From positions 31,764-95,763 of the forward strand of contig NZ_BAKF01000008.1 in the NCBI RefSeq assembly GCF_000614025.1: a stretch of 64,000 bases of DNA, in the 5' to 3' direction. A program made the position numbers and the translations under genes. Below are positions 53,971 to 61,852 of this stretch, in pieces (position 1 is the stretch's first letter; each line of letters begins with the position of its first letter). The notes beneath the pieces are model-generated. The model was not told the origin of the DNA and searched no databases. It saw only the letters and a list, made by a program, of their open reading frames with translations. Source of the DNA: Prevotella aurantiaca JCM 15754. GTDB taxonomy: Bacteria > Bacteroidota > Bacteroidia > Bacteroidales > Bacteroidaceae.

Positions 53971-56484
53971 TTACTCCCCTCCTCCATTTCCGTATGGCTG
54001 ACTTCCGAAGTCTTCATCCATCTCCATATTGTTGTCTTTCTTCTTATTCTTCTTCGAATTACCGAAGTTCCATGTAAGCGTAAAGCGGAAATTGCGCCCA
54101 GAACGCCAGCTTTCTTGATTGCGAGTAAACGACTCGCTGCTGGTATAAGTCTTCCATCTGCGTGTATCGAGCAAGTCACGACAGTTTACCGACAGCACTA
54201 ACATCTTGTTAAAGAAGCTCTTTCTGAAACCAAAGTCTATGCTTCCGCTTGGTTCTCTATAGCCTTGAGCCAGCGTTTGGCGGCTGTTGTAGTTACCTGT
54301 AAGCTGTACCGACATATCATATGGCAGCATAAGACTTGCCTGCATACGTGCATTCCATGTGAAACTGCTATTGCCTTTTCCTATAATTGTCTGCCCATCG
54401 ATGTCGAAATTAAACCCATCGAGCTTGTAATAGTAGAAGTTTGCTGAAGTAGAGAGGTTCAAAATGCGGAACAACTTGTTCTTTGCAGTAAGCTCTAAAC
54501 CCGTAGCTGTACTCTTAGCAACGTTGAAATTGGTTTGATAAAGCAGTCCATCGGTTGAGTTACGATAAGTAATGCGTTGCATCACATCGGTAGTTGGACG
54601 ATAATAAGCCGATACTAACAGCGAATGTTCAGGCCAAGTGCGCAGATAGTTCAACGAGAACGAATTGCTATATTCTGGTGTTAGCTCAGGATTACCGAAC
54701 GAAATAACAGTTGCATCGCTTGTGTTTCTGAACGAATTAAGCTGTCCTCCCCATGGTCTACGCAGGCGACGGGTGTAGTTTAATTGCAGTTGGTCGTTCT
54801 GAGTTAGCTGATAACTCATAAAGATACTTGGGAAAAGCTGGAAGAAATCCTTCTCGAAAGGCGTACTTCTCAAGCTTGGATTGTGTTCCTGAGCCCACGA
54901 ATAGCTTTCCGTATTCACCTTCCAGTATTCGCCACGGAGTCCTGCCATCAAACCGAACTTGCCCATATTATAAGATAAGGTGGTGTATAGGGCATGTATG
55001 TTGTTTTTATATATAAAGCGATTATAGTAGAGTTGGTCTTCCACAGGGTTATATCCTGCCCAGCTGTTGCGGTCTACAAAGCTTTCTTGTGGTGTATTTT
55101 CTTTCGACAAGTTGGCTTGATAACCAGCCTGAAGTCGCAACGCTTTTGATATTTGATTTTCGTAATCGAGCTTTATTTCCCATGAATTATTATTCACATA
55201 CATAGGTCTGCGCTGATAGTTTCCACTTGTTCCAGGCATTGCTTTAGGATAACCAGCTGCATCAAAATAGGTGGTTGAGTCTTGATAAATATTCTCGTTG
55301 TCTGCCTTCCACTTATCGTAGCTCACACTAAAGTCCAAGTAATGCTTATCAGAGAAGCTGTGTCGATAGTCGAATTCAAGGTGCGTCATGTGCGAATCGT
55401 TGCTGCTGTTGCTGTTACGATACATCAAACTGCTGTTAATGGGCGAACCAATGGGTCCGTATTCATATGGTGTAAGGCTACCATTATTATGTTTTCCGAG
55501 TGTAAACATACCACTCAGCGATATGTCGTCCTTCTTTGTAGCATGCAATGTTATGCCCGCACGTGTGAAAAGGTTGTTGCCTTGTCCTTCGCTAAGGTTT
55601 TTATATCGTTGATAAGTATTTGTGTTGAAGTTGTTTTGTTCGCTCCACACCCCTCCTTCTTTCTTATTATGGCGATAGCCAACATTAGCGTAGGCATCGA
55701 TTAACGAACTGTTGTAGTTGATACTTACCGATGTATTGGCACCTCCTCGTGTATCTCCTCCAGCCTGAACACTACCATAATAGCCCGCTTTAAGGTTCTT
55801 TTTTAAGACAATATTGATGATACCTGCCGAGCCTTCAGCCGAAAATTTCGACGAAGGATTATCAATTACTTCTATACGCTCTATGCTTTCGGCTGGCAAT
55901 TGTTGCAATATGCTGGCACGATTGTCGCTTGTTAGTCCCGATGACTTACCATTTATCCATATCTCAACACTTGAATTGCCACGCAACGATACGTTGCCGT
56001 CATTATCAACCTCCACGCTTGGTATGTTTTCCAATACGTCTGAAGCTGCTCCGCCCGCATTAGCTATCTGCTGATCTACGCTGAATGTCTTCCGGTCTAC
56101 CTCTAATTTCATGTCCGAACGCTGTGCCGTTACCACCACTTCTCCAAGCGATTGGGCGTCTTCAGATATATAAAGTGCCATAAAACTCTTGTTAGGCGCA
56201 GTTGCTGTAAGGCTGAACTTTCTTACAACATCTTTGTATCCGATACTACTTGCGGTAAGTGTGTAGTTACCATTAGGAACATCTTGTATTACGAAATGCC
56301 CTTCGGTGTCGGTTATAGCACCTTTAAGTATTTTGTCGCTCCCTGCTTTTCGTATCACGATATTTATGAATTCAATACCTGAATCCGTCTTTTTGTCTAA
56401 TACTTTGCCCTTCACAGAGCCTTGTGCAAGCGCTGCTGTCGTATTCAATACGACGAGTAGCAATAATGTAATCATCCTGTTCAT
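53971..56484 (-). CDS. TonB-dependent receptor with carboxypeptidase-like domain
   Basis: An 837-residue outer-membrane protein. The signal peptide is followed by a carboxypeptidase D regulatory-like domain (GSVKGKVLDKKTDSGIEFINIVIR to LTASSIGYKDVVRKF), then the plug (EVVVTAQRSDMKLEVDRKTFSVDQQIANAGGAASDVLENIPSVEVDNDGNVSLRGNSSVEIWINGKSSG) and a beta-barrel. The C-terminal region (RFTLTWNFGN) is followed by a short acidic, Asn-rich tail. This is the outer-membrane beta-barrel 3 group, often coupled to a two-component or hydrolase partner. No SusD gene is next to it, so it is not a typical polysaccharide-utilisation receptor. Ligand unknown. Confidence 0.88.
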   Translation of the reverse strand: MNRMITLLLLVVLNTTAALAQGSVKGKVLDKKTDSGIEFINIVIRKAGSDKILKGAITDTEGHFVIQDVPNGNYTLTASSIGYKDVVRKFSLTATAPNKSFMALYISEDAQSLGEVVVTAQRSDMKLEVDRKTFSVDQQIANAGGAASDVLENIPSVEVDNDGNVSLRGNSSVEIWINGKSSGLTSDNRASILQQLPAESIERIEVIDNPSSKFSAEGSAGIINIVLKKNLKAGYYGSVQAGGDTRGGANTSVSINYNSSLIDAYANVGYRHNKKEGGVWSEQNNFNTNTYQRYKNLSEGQGNNLFTRAGITLHATKKDDISLSGMFTLGKHNNGSLTPYEYGPIGSPINSSLMYRNSNSSNDSHMTHLEFDYRHSFSDKHYLDFSVSYDKWKADNENIYQDSTTYFDAAGYPKAMPGTSGNYQRRPMYVNNNSWEIKLDYENQISKALRLQAGYQANLSKENTPQESFVDRNSWAGYNPVEDQLYYNRFIYKNNIHALYTTLSYNMGKFGLMAGLRGEYWKVNTESYSWAQEHNPSLRSTPFEKDFFQLFPSIFMSYQLTQNDQLQLNYTRRLRRPWGGQLNSFRNTSDATVISFGNPELTPEYSNSFSLNYLRTWPEHSLLVSAYYRPTTDVMQRITYRNSTDGLLYQTNFNVAKSTATGLELTAKNKLFRILNLSTSANFYYYKLDGFNFDIDGQTIIGKGNSSFTWNARMQASLMLPYDMSVQLTGNYNSRQTLAQGYREPSGSIDFGFRKSFFNKMLVLSVNCRDLLDTRRWKTYTSSESFTRNQESWRSGRNFRFTLTWNFGNSKKNKKKDNNMEMDEDFGSQPYGNGGGE

Positions 56485-56572
56485 AACATAATCTAAGACT
56501 TTTCTTACGATTAAAAGTTTAACAGAAAACGAAAAAAAAGTAGCAAATAACTAATAAAACACTTTTTTTTGC

Positions 56573-56580
56573 TATCTTTG
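56573..56580 (+). promoter_or_regulatory. -7 promoter element for tRNA-Arg
   Basis: TATCTTTG about 54 bp before the tRNA 5' end. Confidence 0.5.
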
Positions 56581-56634
56581 CATAGGATTATGTGTGCGTA
56601 AAAAGGCTATACGCAACAATAAACCAAGCATAAT

Positions 56635-56706
56635 GCCCTTGTAGTTCAATGGATAGAACACGGCTCTCCTAAAGCTGAAATATGAGTTCGATTCTCATCG
56701 GGGGTA
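56635..56706 (+). tRNA. tRNA-Arg (anticodon CCU)
   Basis: A full cloverleaf: acceptor GCCCTTG with CGGGGGT (G-T at 1-72 and two T-G pairs at 5-68 and 6-67); D-stem GTTC/GAAC; anticodon stem CGGCT/AGCTG with loop CTCCTAA giving anticodon CCT; variable loop AAAT; T-stem ATGAG/CTCAT with loop TTCGATT. T8 is present and the discriminator is A. The 3' CCA is not encoded. It reads AGG codons. The acceptor has three wobble pairs, which is somewhat unusual. Confidence 0.9.
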
Positions 56707-56751
56707 CAACATTACTAATTTCTGGACGTCTTAATTAAACTATTCCACTGT

Positions 56752-57546
56752 ATGCTTGGAGCAATTATAGGAGATATTGTAGGTTCACGCTTTGAATTTG
56801 GACCTGTACCGGAAAAAGATTTCGAGCTTTTCACCGACGAATGTTCTTACACTGACGACACAATCTGCACTGTTGCCATTGCCGATGCCGTTCTAAACGG
56901 ACGCTCTTATAAGGATGCGCTGTTGGATTGGTGCCACCGTTACCCTACTCCAATGGGCGGATACGGCAACATTTTCAGCGATTGGCTGCACGAAACCGAC
57001 CCGCAACCGAAGAATTCGTACGGCAATGGTGCCGCCATGCGCGTTAGTCCAGTGGGCTGGCTCTTCTCGGATTGGGAGGAAGTAATAGACGAAGCCAAGA
57101 AAACGGCAGAGGTTTCGCACAACCACGAAGAGGGTATCAAGGGCGCACAGTGCATTGCCGAGACTATATGCTGGCTGCGACACATGCGCTTTACCAAGTC
57201 TGACGTAGAGCGAAAAATACGAAAATTTTATGCATACGAGCTACCATCAATGCGCGATATACGCAAGATTGGAGCACAAAACCATTTCGACGCTACTTGC
57301 CAGGAAACGGTTCCGATGGCATTGCGATGCTTTATGGACGCCAATAGCTTCGAGGAAACAATACGTTTGGCTGTGCTTTGCGATGGCGACACCGATACAA
57401 AGGCTTGCATAGCGGGTTCGGTTGCCGAAGCATACTACGAAATTCCAGAGTCGATGGCAGAGAAAGCATTCAGCTATTTGCCCGATGATATGTTGGAAAT
57501 CCTATCTCAATTCTACGACAGAATACAATCGGACATCAGCAGATAA
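56752..57546 (+). CDS. ADP-ribosylglycohydrolase family protein
   Basis: A 264-residue ARH/DraG-like hydrolase. The N-terminal magnesium motif reads FTDECSYTDDTICTVAIADAVL, the middle YGNGAAMRVSPVGWLF is strongly family-like, and the C-terminal DGDTDTKACIAGSVAEAYY is the usual GDxDT metal site. Family members remove ADP-ribose from proteins or small molecules. This compact form is often annotated as of unknown substrate. It begins 46 bp after the tRNA and has no partner gene. It is convergent with argR. Confidence 0.9.
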   Translation: MLGAIIGDIVGSRFEFGPVPEKDFELFTDECSYTDDTICTVAIADAVLNGRSYKDALLDWCHRYPTPMGGYGNIFSDWLHETDPQPKNSYGNGAAMRVSPVGWLFSDWEEVIDEAKKTAEVSHNHEEGIKGAQCIAETICWLRHMRFTKSDVERKIRKFYAYELPSMRDIRKIGAQNHFDATCQETVPMALRCFMDANSFEETIRLAVLCDGDTDTKACIAGSVAEAYYEIPESMAEKAFSYLPDDMLEILSQFYDRIQSDISR

Positions 57547-57656
57547 ACTGGTAATACACCCTTATATTTTTAAAAATACAAGGTCAAAATTATGTAAACA
57601 TTTTTTCAAAGCATAATTATTGTGTAACAACCTTTATATCAACACGTTGCAATAGA

Positions 57657-57745
57657 GCCTGTTTTGCATTACAAAAGTGCCTATTTTGCACGATAAAAGC
57701 GCCTGTTTTGCGATACAAAACAGGCGCTTTTGCATTGTCAAAACG
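57657..57745. repeat. 22-bp-period palindromic tandem repeat with extended hairpin (locus 3)
   Basis: TTTTGC cores start at 57662, 57684, 57706 and 57728, exactly 22 bp apart, each of form TTTTGC-n4-5-(C)AAAA. The linkers are GTGCCTA, GCGCCTG and CAGGCGC; the last two are reverse complements. As a result AAAAGCGCCTGTTTTG and CAAAACAGGCGCTTTT form a perfect 16-bp stem around CGATA (57696-57732). The core matches locus 2 at 48044. It lies between convergent genes and may also act as a terminator. Confidence 0.8.
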
Positions 57746-57844
57746 ATTCTTTCGTTTTAACGCCGAAATACTTTTACAATTCCTAAGTATTTTTCCTATA
57801 AAATCGTTATGTTAGAATTTTGTTTTATTCTTCTCGTTGTTACG

Positions 57845-58324
57845 TTATGCTGTTAGTTCAGGAATAACGAAAGAGAGCGATTTCAGTACTTCATCGTGCG
57901 TACAACCCTCCTTAAAAACAATAAAAATCGTATCATCACCAGCTATCGTTCCCAATATCTCGGGCAAGTCGCTATTATCTAAATTATAGGCAATCGCACT
58001 GGCATAGCCTGGGCGTGTCTTTATAATAGCCATCTGACCTGAGAAGTGAATGGAAAGATAACCGCTACGAAGAAGCATCTCTGATGCCTTTCCAGGGGTA
58101 GAAACACGCTTATACATTGTGTCGTTAGGAAGCACATAAACATATTTTCCTCCCATTGAGGCAGCCTTTGCCACCTTCAACTGCTTGAGGTCGCGGCTCA
58201 ACGTAGCCTGTGTTAGCTTAAAGCCTTCCTTCTCTAACGCTTTGATAACTTCTTCTTGTGAACTCAACTCCATGCTTGAGATAAGCATCTTAATAGTCTC
58301 TAATCTTTTAGTCTTTACTTTCAT
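57845..58324 (-). CDS. argR: Arginine repressor ArgR
   Basis: A 159-residue regulator: winged-helix N-terminus (ETIKMLISSMELSSQEEVIKALEKEGFKLTQATLSRDLKQLKVAKA, with SRDLKQL as recognition helix) and a C-terminal arginine-binding hexamerisation domain (SGQMAIIKTRPGYASAIAYNLDNSDLPEILGTIAGDDTIFIVFKE, with the GTIAGDDTI motif). It controls arginine metabolism with arginine as co-repressor. No arg operon is in the window. It has two candidate operator copies upstream. Confidence 0.95.
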   Translation of the reverse strand: MKVKTKRLETIKMLISSMELSSQEEVIKALEKEGFKLTQATLSRDLKQLKVAKAASMGGKYVYVLPNDTMYKRVSTPGKASEMLLRSGYLSIHFSGQMAIIKTRPGYASAIAYNLDNSDLPEILGTIAGDDTIFIVFKEGCTHDEVLKSLSFVIPELTA

Positions 58325-58356
58325 ATTGCGGCATATCTATGCGTTAAACATGTGCA

Positions 58357-58481
58357 AATATACATATTGTTTTTTGTTTATGCAAGAAATATATTAAAAA
58401 TCTTACTTTTTATAGTTTTTTTTTCGCCTATCATACAAAATCAGCGAATATTTTTACAACAAAATGAATATACATATTGCA
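58357..58481. promoter_or_regulatory. Two near-identical AATATACATATTG sites upstream of argR (candidate ARG boxes)
   Basis: AATATACATATTG occurs at 58357-58369 and 58467-58479. The second expands to TGAATATACATATTGCA, close to the AT-rich imperfect palindrome recognised by ArgR. The first reads TGCAAATATACATATTG. They are 110 bp apart in the 390-bp gap between argR and the ABC gene. The rest of the gap is AT-rich with no gene. Confidence 0.45.
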
Positions 58482-58622
58482 TTTTCTTTTCAATTGACTT
58501 GTATTTCATTTACTTTTCTTGCATTTCATAATATTGCTTTTATATATAATAAGGTGTAATCCTATTAAAATGCAATAGTAAAAAAAATATTTCACTATTT
58601 TATGAAAAAAGTTGCCCAAAAG

Positions 58623-58654
58623 TTTGGAGGTAATGAAATAAAACAATACTTTTG
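58623..58654 (+). promoter_or_regulatory. Promoter of the ABC/DUF2807/permease/GntR operon
   Basis: -33 TTTG at 58623-58626, 20-bp spacer, -7 TACTTTTG at 58647-58654, matching the Bacteroidota consensus. Confidence 0.75.
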
Positions 58655-58714
58655 CAGTGTACTATTAAAGTATTACAGCATTAAACAACATAACAATTAA
58701 AAATATAAACGGCT

Positions 58715-59533
58715 ATGATTGAAATCAAAAACTTAGTATTCAGTTATCCAGGAAACAAGAAAAAGGTGTTCGATGGATTGAACCTTACACTCCAAGGAAA
58801 CCAAGTTTATGGTCTTTTAGGAAAGAATGGTATGGGTAAAAGTACCTTGCTTTACCTAATATCAGGCTTATTACGTCCCAAAGGTGGAGAAGTTTACATC
58901 GATGGAATGGAGGCTAAAAAGCGCCACCCAGAGATGCTTCGCGAGATATATGTAGTGCCAGAAGAATATGATCTTCCCGATCTCACGCTGAAGCAGTACG
59001 TAAAAGTTCACCAAGACTTTTACCCTCGCTTCAGCGAAGAGATCCTATTTAACTGCTTAAGAGACTTCGAAATGGAGTCAGACGTAAACTTCAAGCACCT
59101 CTCAATGGGTCAGAAGAAGAAGATTTATATGAGTTTCGCAGTGGCTTCGTGCTGCCAATTGCTGTTAATGGACGAACCAACAAATGGTCTTGATATTCCT
59201 TCTAAGGCTCTTTTCCGCAAGGTGATAGCAGGAAACCTACCCGCTGACTCTTCACTTATTATCTCTACACACCAAGTTCACGACGTTGAACAACTGCTCA
59301 CCCATGTGTTTATCCTCAACAACTCGGAGATGTTGGTAAACGCATCGGTAGAAGACATTGCGAAAGAATACGAGTTTAGCTATCGCAATAGCAACGAAAT
59401 GGACAGTAGCGTGCTCTACGCCGAACCATCATTGCAAGGCAATGCTGTAATAGCACGCAGAAAACCAGACAGCCCAGAGACTACTATCAACTTAGAGTTG
59501 CTCTTTAATGCAGCTACTTTAGGCAAGTTATAA
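58715..59533 (+). CDS. ABC transporter ATP-binding protein
   Basis: A 272-residue ATPase. Walker A is GLLGKNGMGKSTLL, the signature is LSMGQKKKIYMS, Walker B is LLLMDEPTNGLD and the H-loop is IISTHQVHD. It belongs to the ABC-2/YtrB-like group that pairs with small integral-membrane partners and a GntR regulator. The permease at 60337 and GntR gene at 61252 follow, with a DUF2807 lipoprotein in between. Substrate is unknown. It may respond to cell-envelope stress, as YtrA-type systems do elsewhere (inference). Confidence 0.9.
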   Translation: MIEIKNLVFSYPGNKKKVFDGLNLTLQGNQVYGLLGKNGMGKSTLLYLISGLLRPKGGEVYIDGMEAKKRHPEMLREIYVVPEEYDLPDLTLKQYVKVHQDFYPRFSEEILFNCLRDFEMESDVNFKHLSMGQKKKIYMSFAVASCCQLLLMDEPTNGLDIPSKALFRKVIAGNLPADSSLIISTHQVHDVEQLLTHVFILNNSEMLVNASVEDIAKEYEFSYRNSNEMDSSVLYAEPSLQGNAVIARRKPDSPETTINLELLFNAATLGKL

Positions 59534-59557
59534 TAATATGTAAAAGGAGACAATAAC

Positions 59558-60289
59558 ATGAAAAAGGTATTTGGTTTTACATTTAATATTTGTCTTTCGC
59601 TATTCATTTTCGGTTTGTTATTTGCATCATGCATACGTAAAAAGCAAGAATTTGGCAAGCTAAGCACAAAAGAAATTAAGACAGAATCATTCAAAGATAT
59701 TGAGATTCACGACAACATATTAGTAAAAATCATTCCTGGCAACACAACTAAGGTAGTTCTGAAAGGCAAGGAAAAACTGGTTAAGGAAACAGAAGTAAAA
59801 GTTAAAGATGACGTATTGATTTTATCAAATGTAAGCGATAAATTCAATAACAAAAGGGAGATAGATTTAGGAAGACACGATGTCTATGATTATTTAATCG
59901 AGGCTATCATCACAATGCCTACCTTACGAAAGATTAAGCAAGTAGGAAACTCGTCTATAGACATCAACAAACCGATAACAGGAGACAATGTTGACTTTAA
60001 CATTTTCGGTAATTCCTCTATTGATATCACAGGTCTTACAGCAAAAAAACTAACGATGAAGATAGAAGGAAATGCCAGTATTGATTTGTCGAAGCTAACC
60101 ATAAACGACTTAAATATGAATATTATGGGGAATAGTTCAGCAGATATAGACTTTGCCTTGGGCAATAATGTGAACGTAGATGTACAAGGCAATTGTTCTG
60201 TAACACTCGAAGGTGTAACCCGCAACAAGCCAATTTATACAATGAGGGGTAACGGAACAATAGATGACCAAACCACTCGTGCTAAATAA
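59558..60289 (+). CDS. DUF2807 (GIN-domain) lipoprotein
   Basis: A 243-residue lipoprotein: signal MKKVFGFTFNICLSLFIFGLLFASC with Cys25. The rest is a right-handed beta-type fold of the DUF2807 family, with a short repeated unit seen at least five times: GNSSIDINK, GNSSIDITG, GNASIDLSK, GNSSADIDF, GNCSVTLEG. An opening KDIEIHDNILVKIIPGNTTKVVLKG is family-typical. Probably periplasmic or surface-facing. It sits between the two ABC components, suggesting a functional link. Its role is unknown. Confidence 0.85.
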   Translation: MKKVFGFTFNICLSLFIFGLLFASCIRKKQEFGKLSTKEIKTESFKDIEIHDNILVKIIPGNTTKVVLKGKEKLVKETEVKVKDDVLILSNVSDKFNNKREIDLGRHDVYDYLIEAIITMPTLRKIKQVGNSSIDINKPITGDNVDFNIFGNSSIDITGLTAKKLTMKIEGNASIDLSKLTINDLNMNIMGNSSADIDFALGNNVNVDVQGNCSVTLEGVTRNKPIYTMRGNGTIDDQTTRAK

Positions 60290-60336
60290 AACAAATAAAA
60301 TAACATCATAAAACAAAAATAAACAATACTATAAAT

Positions 60337-61173
60337 ATGGAAACTTTCAATATACAAAGATTTGGTAATGTGTTCTTAAGACTCCTTATGGTAAGGAAAA
60401 AAGAGTACGTCAAACTATTCTTAGGAATAATTTTGGGGGTTGCCCTAACTTATTCCTTCGCATACAACCCATTCGATCTTGAGGCAATAATCGACGATTA
60501 TCATGAACAAACCATGTTTGTAGCCACATTATTTATATTCTATGGCATTATAATCTTATTTATTGTTGGTGGTGGAAATATTATTTCTGACTTGAAAACA
60601 AAGCAAAAAAGGATAAATGAACTAACATTGCCAGCAACCAACCTGGAAAGGTTTACTGCACGCGCATTAGGTGCTACTATTGTTCCTTTGGTACTTACAA
60701 TAGTCGCTTTCTTCGTAGGCGACCTCTTGCAGATGCTCATTAACATGCTACTACATCAAGGAACATATTATTCAGCAACTAAGTTTATGCATGAATTTCT
60801 GAGTAATCTGATAGATAATAAGATTCTATCATTTTTTTACATAGACCAAAATGCATATTTTACCCTTATCGTAATGGGCATAATAAATATGAATGCGATT
60901 TATATGTTGGGGGGTATGTTATTCAGAAAAACACCATGGCTGCAAACATCTTTAGCGCTCATGGGTATTGGTATGGCGTTTTCAGCCTTGTTTTTAAGCT
61001 ATGCTTTCTTCGTAATACAAAATACAGAATACACTTTATACATACCAGAATGGATGCAAACGACTTGGTGGAGTATATTTATTAACGCCATTCAGATTGT
61101 TCTTTGGTACTTCTTATCTTACCGCATCTACTGCAGATTGCAGGCTATCAATACTCGCTGGCTAAATATTTAA
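60337..61173 (+). CDS. ABC-2-like membrane protein (putative permease partner)
   Basis: A 278-residue protein with about six transmembrane segments (LFLGIILGVALTYSFAY, TLFIFYGIIILFIVGGGNIISDL, TIVPLVLTIVAFFVGDLL, YFTLIVMGIINMNAIYMLGG, GIGMAFSALFLSYAFFVIQ and STRIFINAIQIVLWYFLSY-like). A coupling-type LPATNLERFTAR segment follows helix 2, as in ABC-2 permeases. It presumably pairs with the ATPase at 58715. Substrate unknown. Confidence 0.8.
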   Translation: METFNIQRFGNVFLRLLMVRKKEYVKLFLGIILGVALTYSFAYNPFDLEAIIDDYHEQTMFVATLFIFYGIIILFIVGGGNIISDLKTKQKRINELTLPATNLERFTARALGATIVPLVLTIVAFFVGDLLQMLINMLLHQGTYYSATKFMHEFLSNLIDNKILSFFYIDQNAYFTLIVMGIINMNAIYMLGGMLFRKTPWLQTSLALMGIGMAFSALFLSYAFFVIQNTEYTLYIPEWMQTTWWSIFINAIQIVLWYFLSYRIYCRLQAINTRWLNI

Positions 61174-61251
61174 ACAGTTATTGCATGTGGATAGGGCTGT
61201 TCGCAGCCCACCACAACCCCCTCTCTCAACTTCAATAGAAAGGATTTAATT

Positions 61252-61614
61252 ATGAATTTCAATAGTAACAAGGCAATATACGAGCAGATGGCAGACCGCC
61301 TTTGCGACGAAATAATTGCCCAAAACTACAAGGCAGACGACCGAATCCCCTCGGTTCGAGAATACGCTATCATGCTTCAGGTGAACACAAACACCGCTGT
61401 TAAAGCGTATGAGCTACTCGCTCGCGAGGAGATAATCTACAATAAGCGAGGCTTAGGCTATTTCGTGTCGTCCAATGCACGTACGAGAATACTCGCACAA
61501 CGCAAGAATGAATTTATGAACGATATGCTACCAGAAGTTTTTAGACAGATGACGCTGCTCGATATCGATATCAAAGAGATTGAAAAACAGTGGAACCTAA
61601 TACAACTTGTGTAG
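61252..61614 (+). CDS. GntR-family regulator (YtrA-like, short form)
   Basis: A 120-residue regulator: winged helix-turn-helix YEQMADRLCDEIIAQNYKADDRIPSVREYAIMLQVNTNTAVKAYELLAREEIIYNKRGLGYFVS, followed by a short C-terminal helix, with no large effector domain. This is the YtrA subgroup that controls adjacent ABC operons. It sits last in the operon rather than first, so the promoter at 58623 is the likely target. I did not find an obvious palindrome of the right form there. Confidence 0.9.
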   Translation: MNFNSNKAIYEQMADRLCDEIIAQNYKADDRIPSVREYAIMLQVNTNTAVKAYELLAREEIIYNKRGLGYFVSSNARTRILAQRKNEFMNDMLPEVFRQMTLLDIDIKEIEKQWNLIQLV

Positions 61615-61622
61615 CTTTAAAG

Positions 61623-61664
61623 GAAATATGATGTTATATCCCATCGGACATAACATCATATTTC
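61623..61664. terminator. Hairpin after the GntR gene
   Basis: A perfect 15-bp A/T-rich stem (GAAATATGATGTTAT at 61623-61637, with 61650-61664) and a 12-nt loop, 9 bp after the stop. No U run follows, so it may be a weak terminator or an mRNA-end hairpin. Confidence 0.55.
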
Positions 61665-61852
61665 GTAAAACCCTATAAAGCAAGTCGGGGCACATACTTT
61701 ACGCTTTAAAAACTTGCTACATATAAAAATTATTTATAATATTGCAGTGAATTTAGCATAATATATAGGAGTCTCACTGAAAATCGTGGGGCTTTTGTAC
61801 GCAAAAAATGTCAATAAAGAAATATTATAACAACAAAATAACAACTTAAAAC

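Noticed and set aside
61181..61250. GGCTGTTCGCAGCC hairpin before the GntR gene as an operator or terminator
   Set aside because: The stem is only 5 bp, with no T run and no match to known GntR sites.
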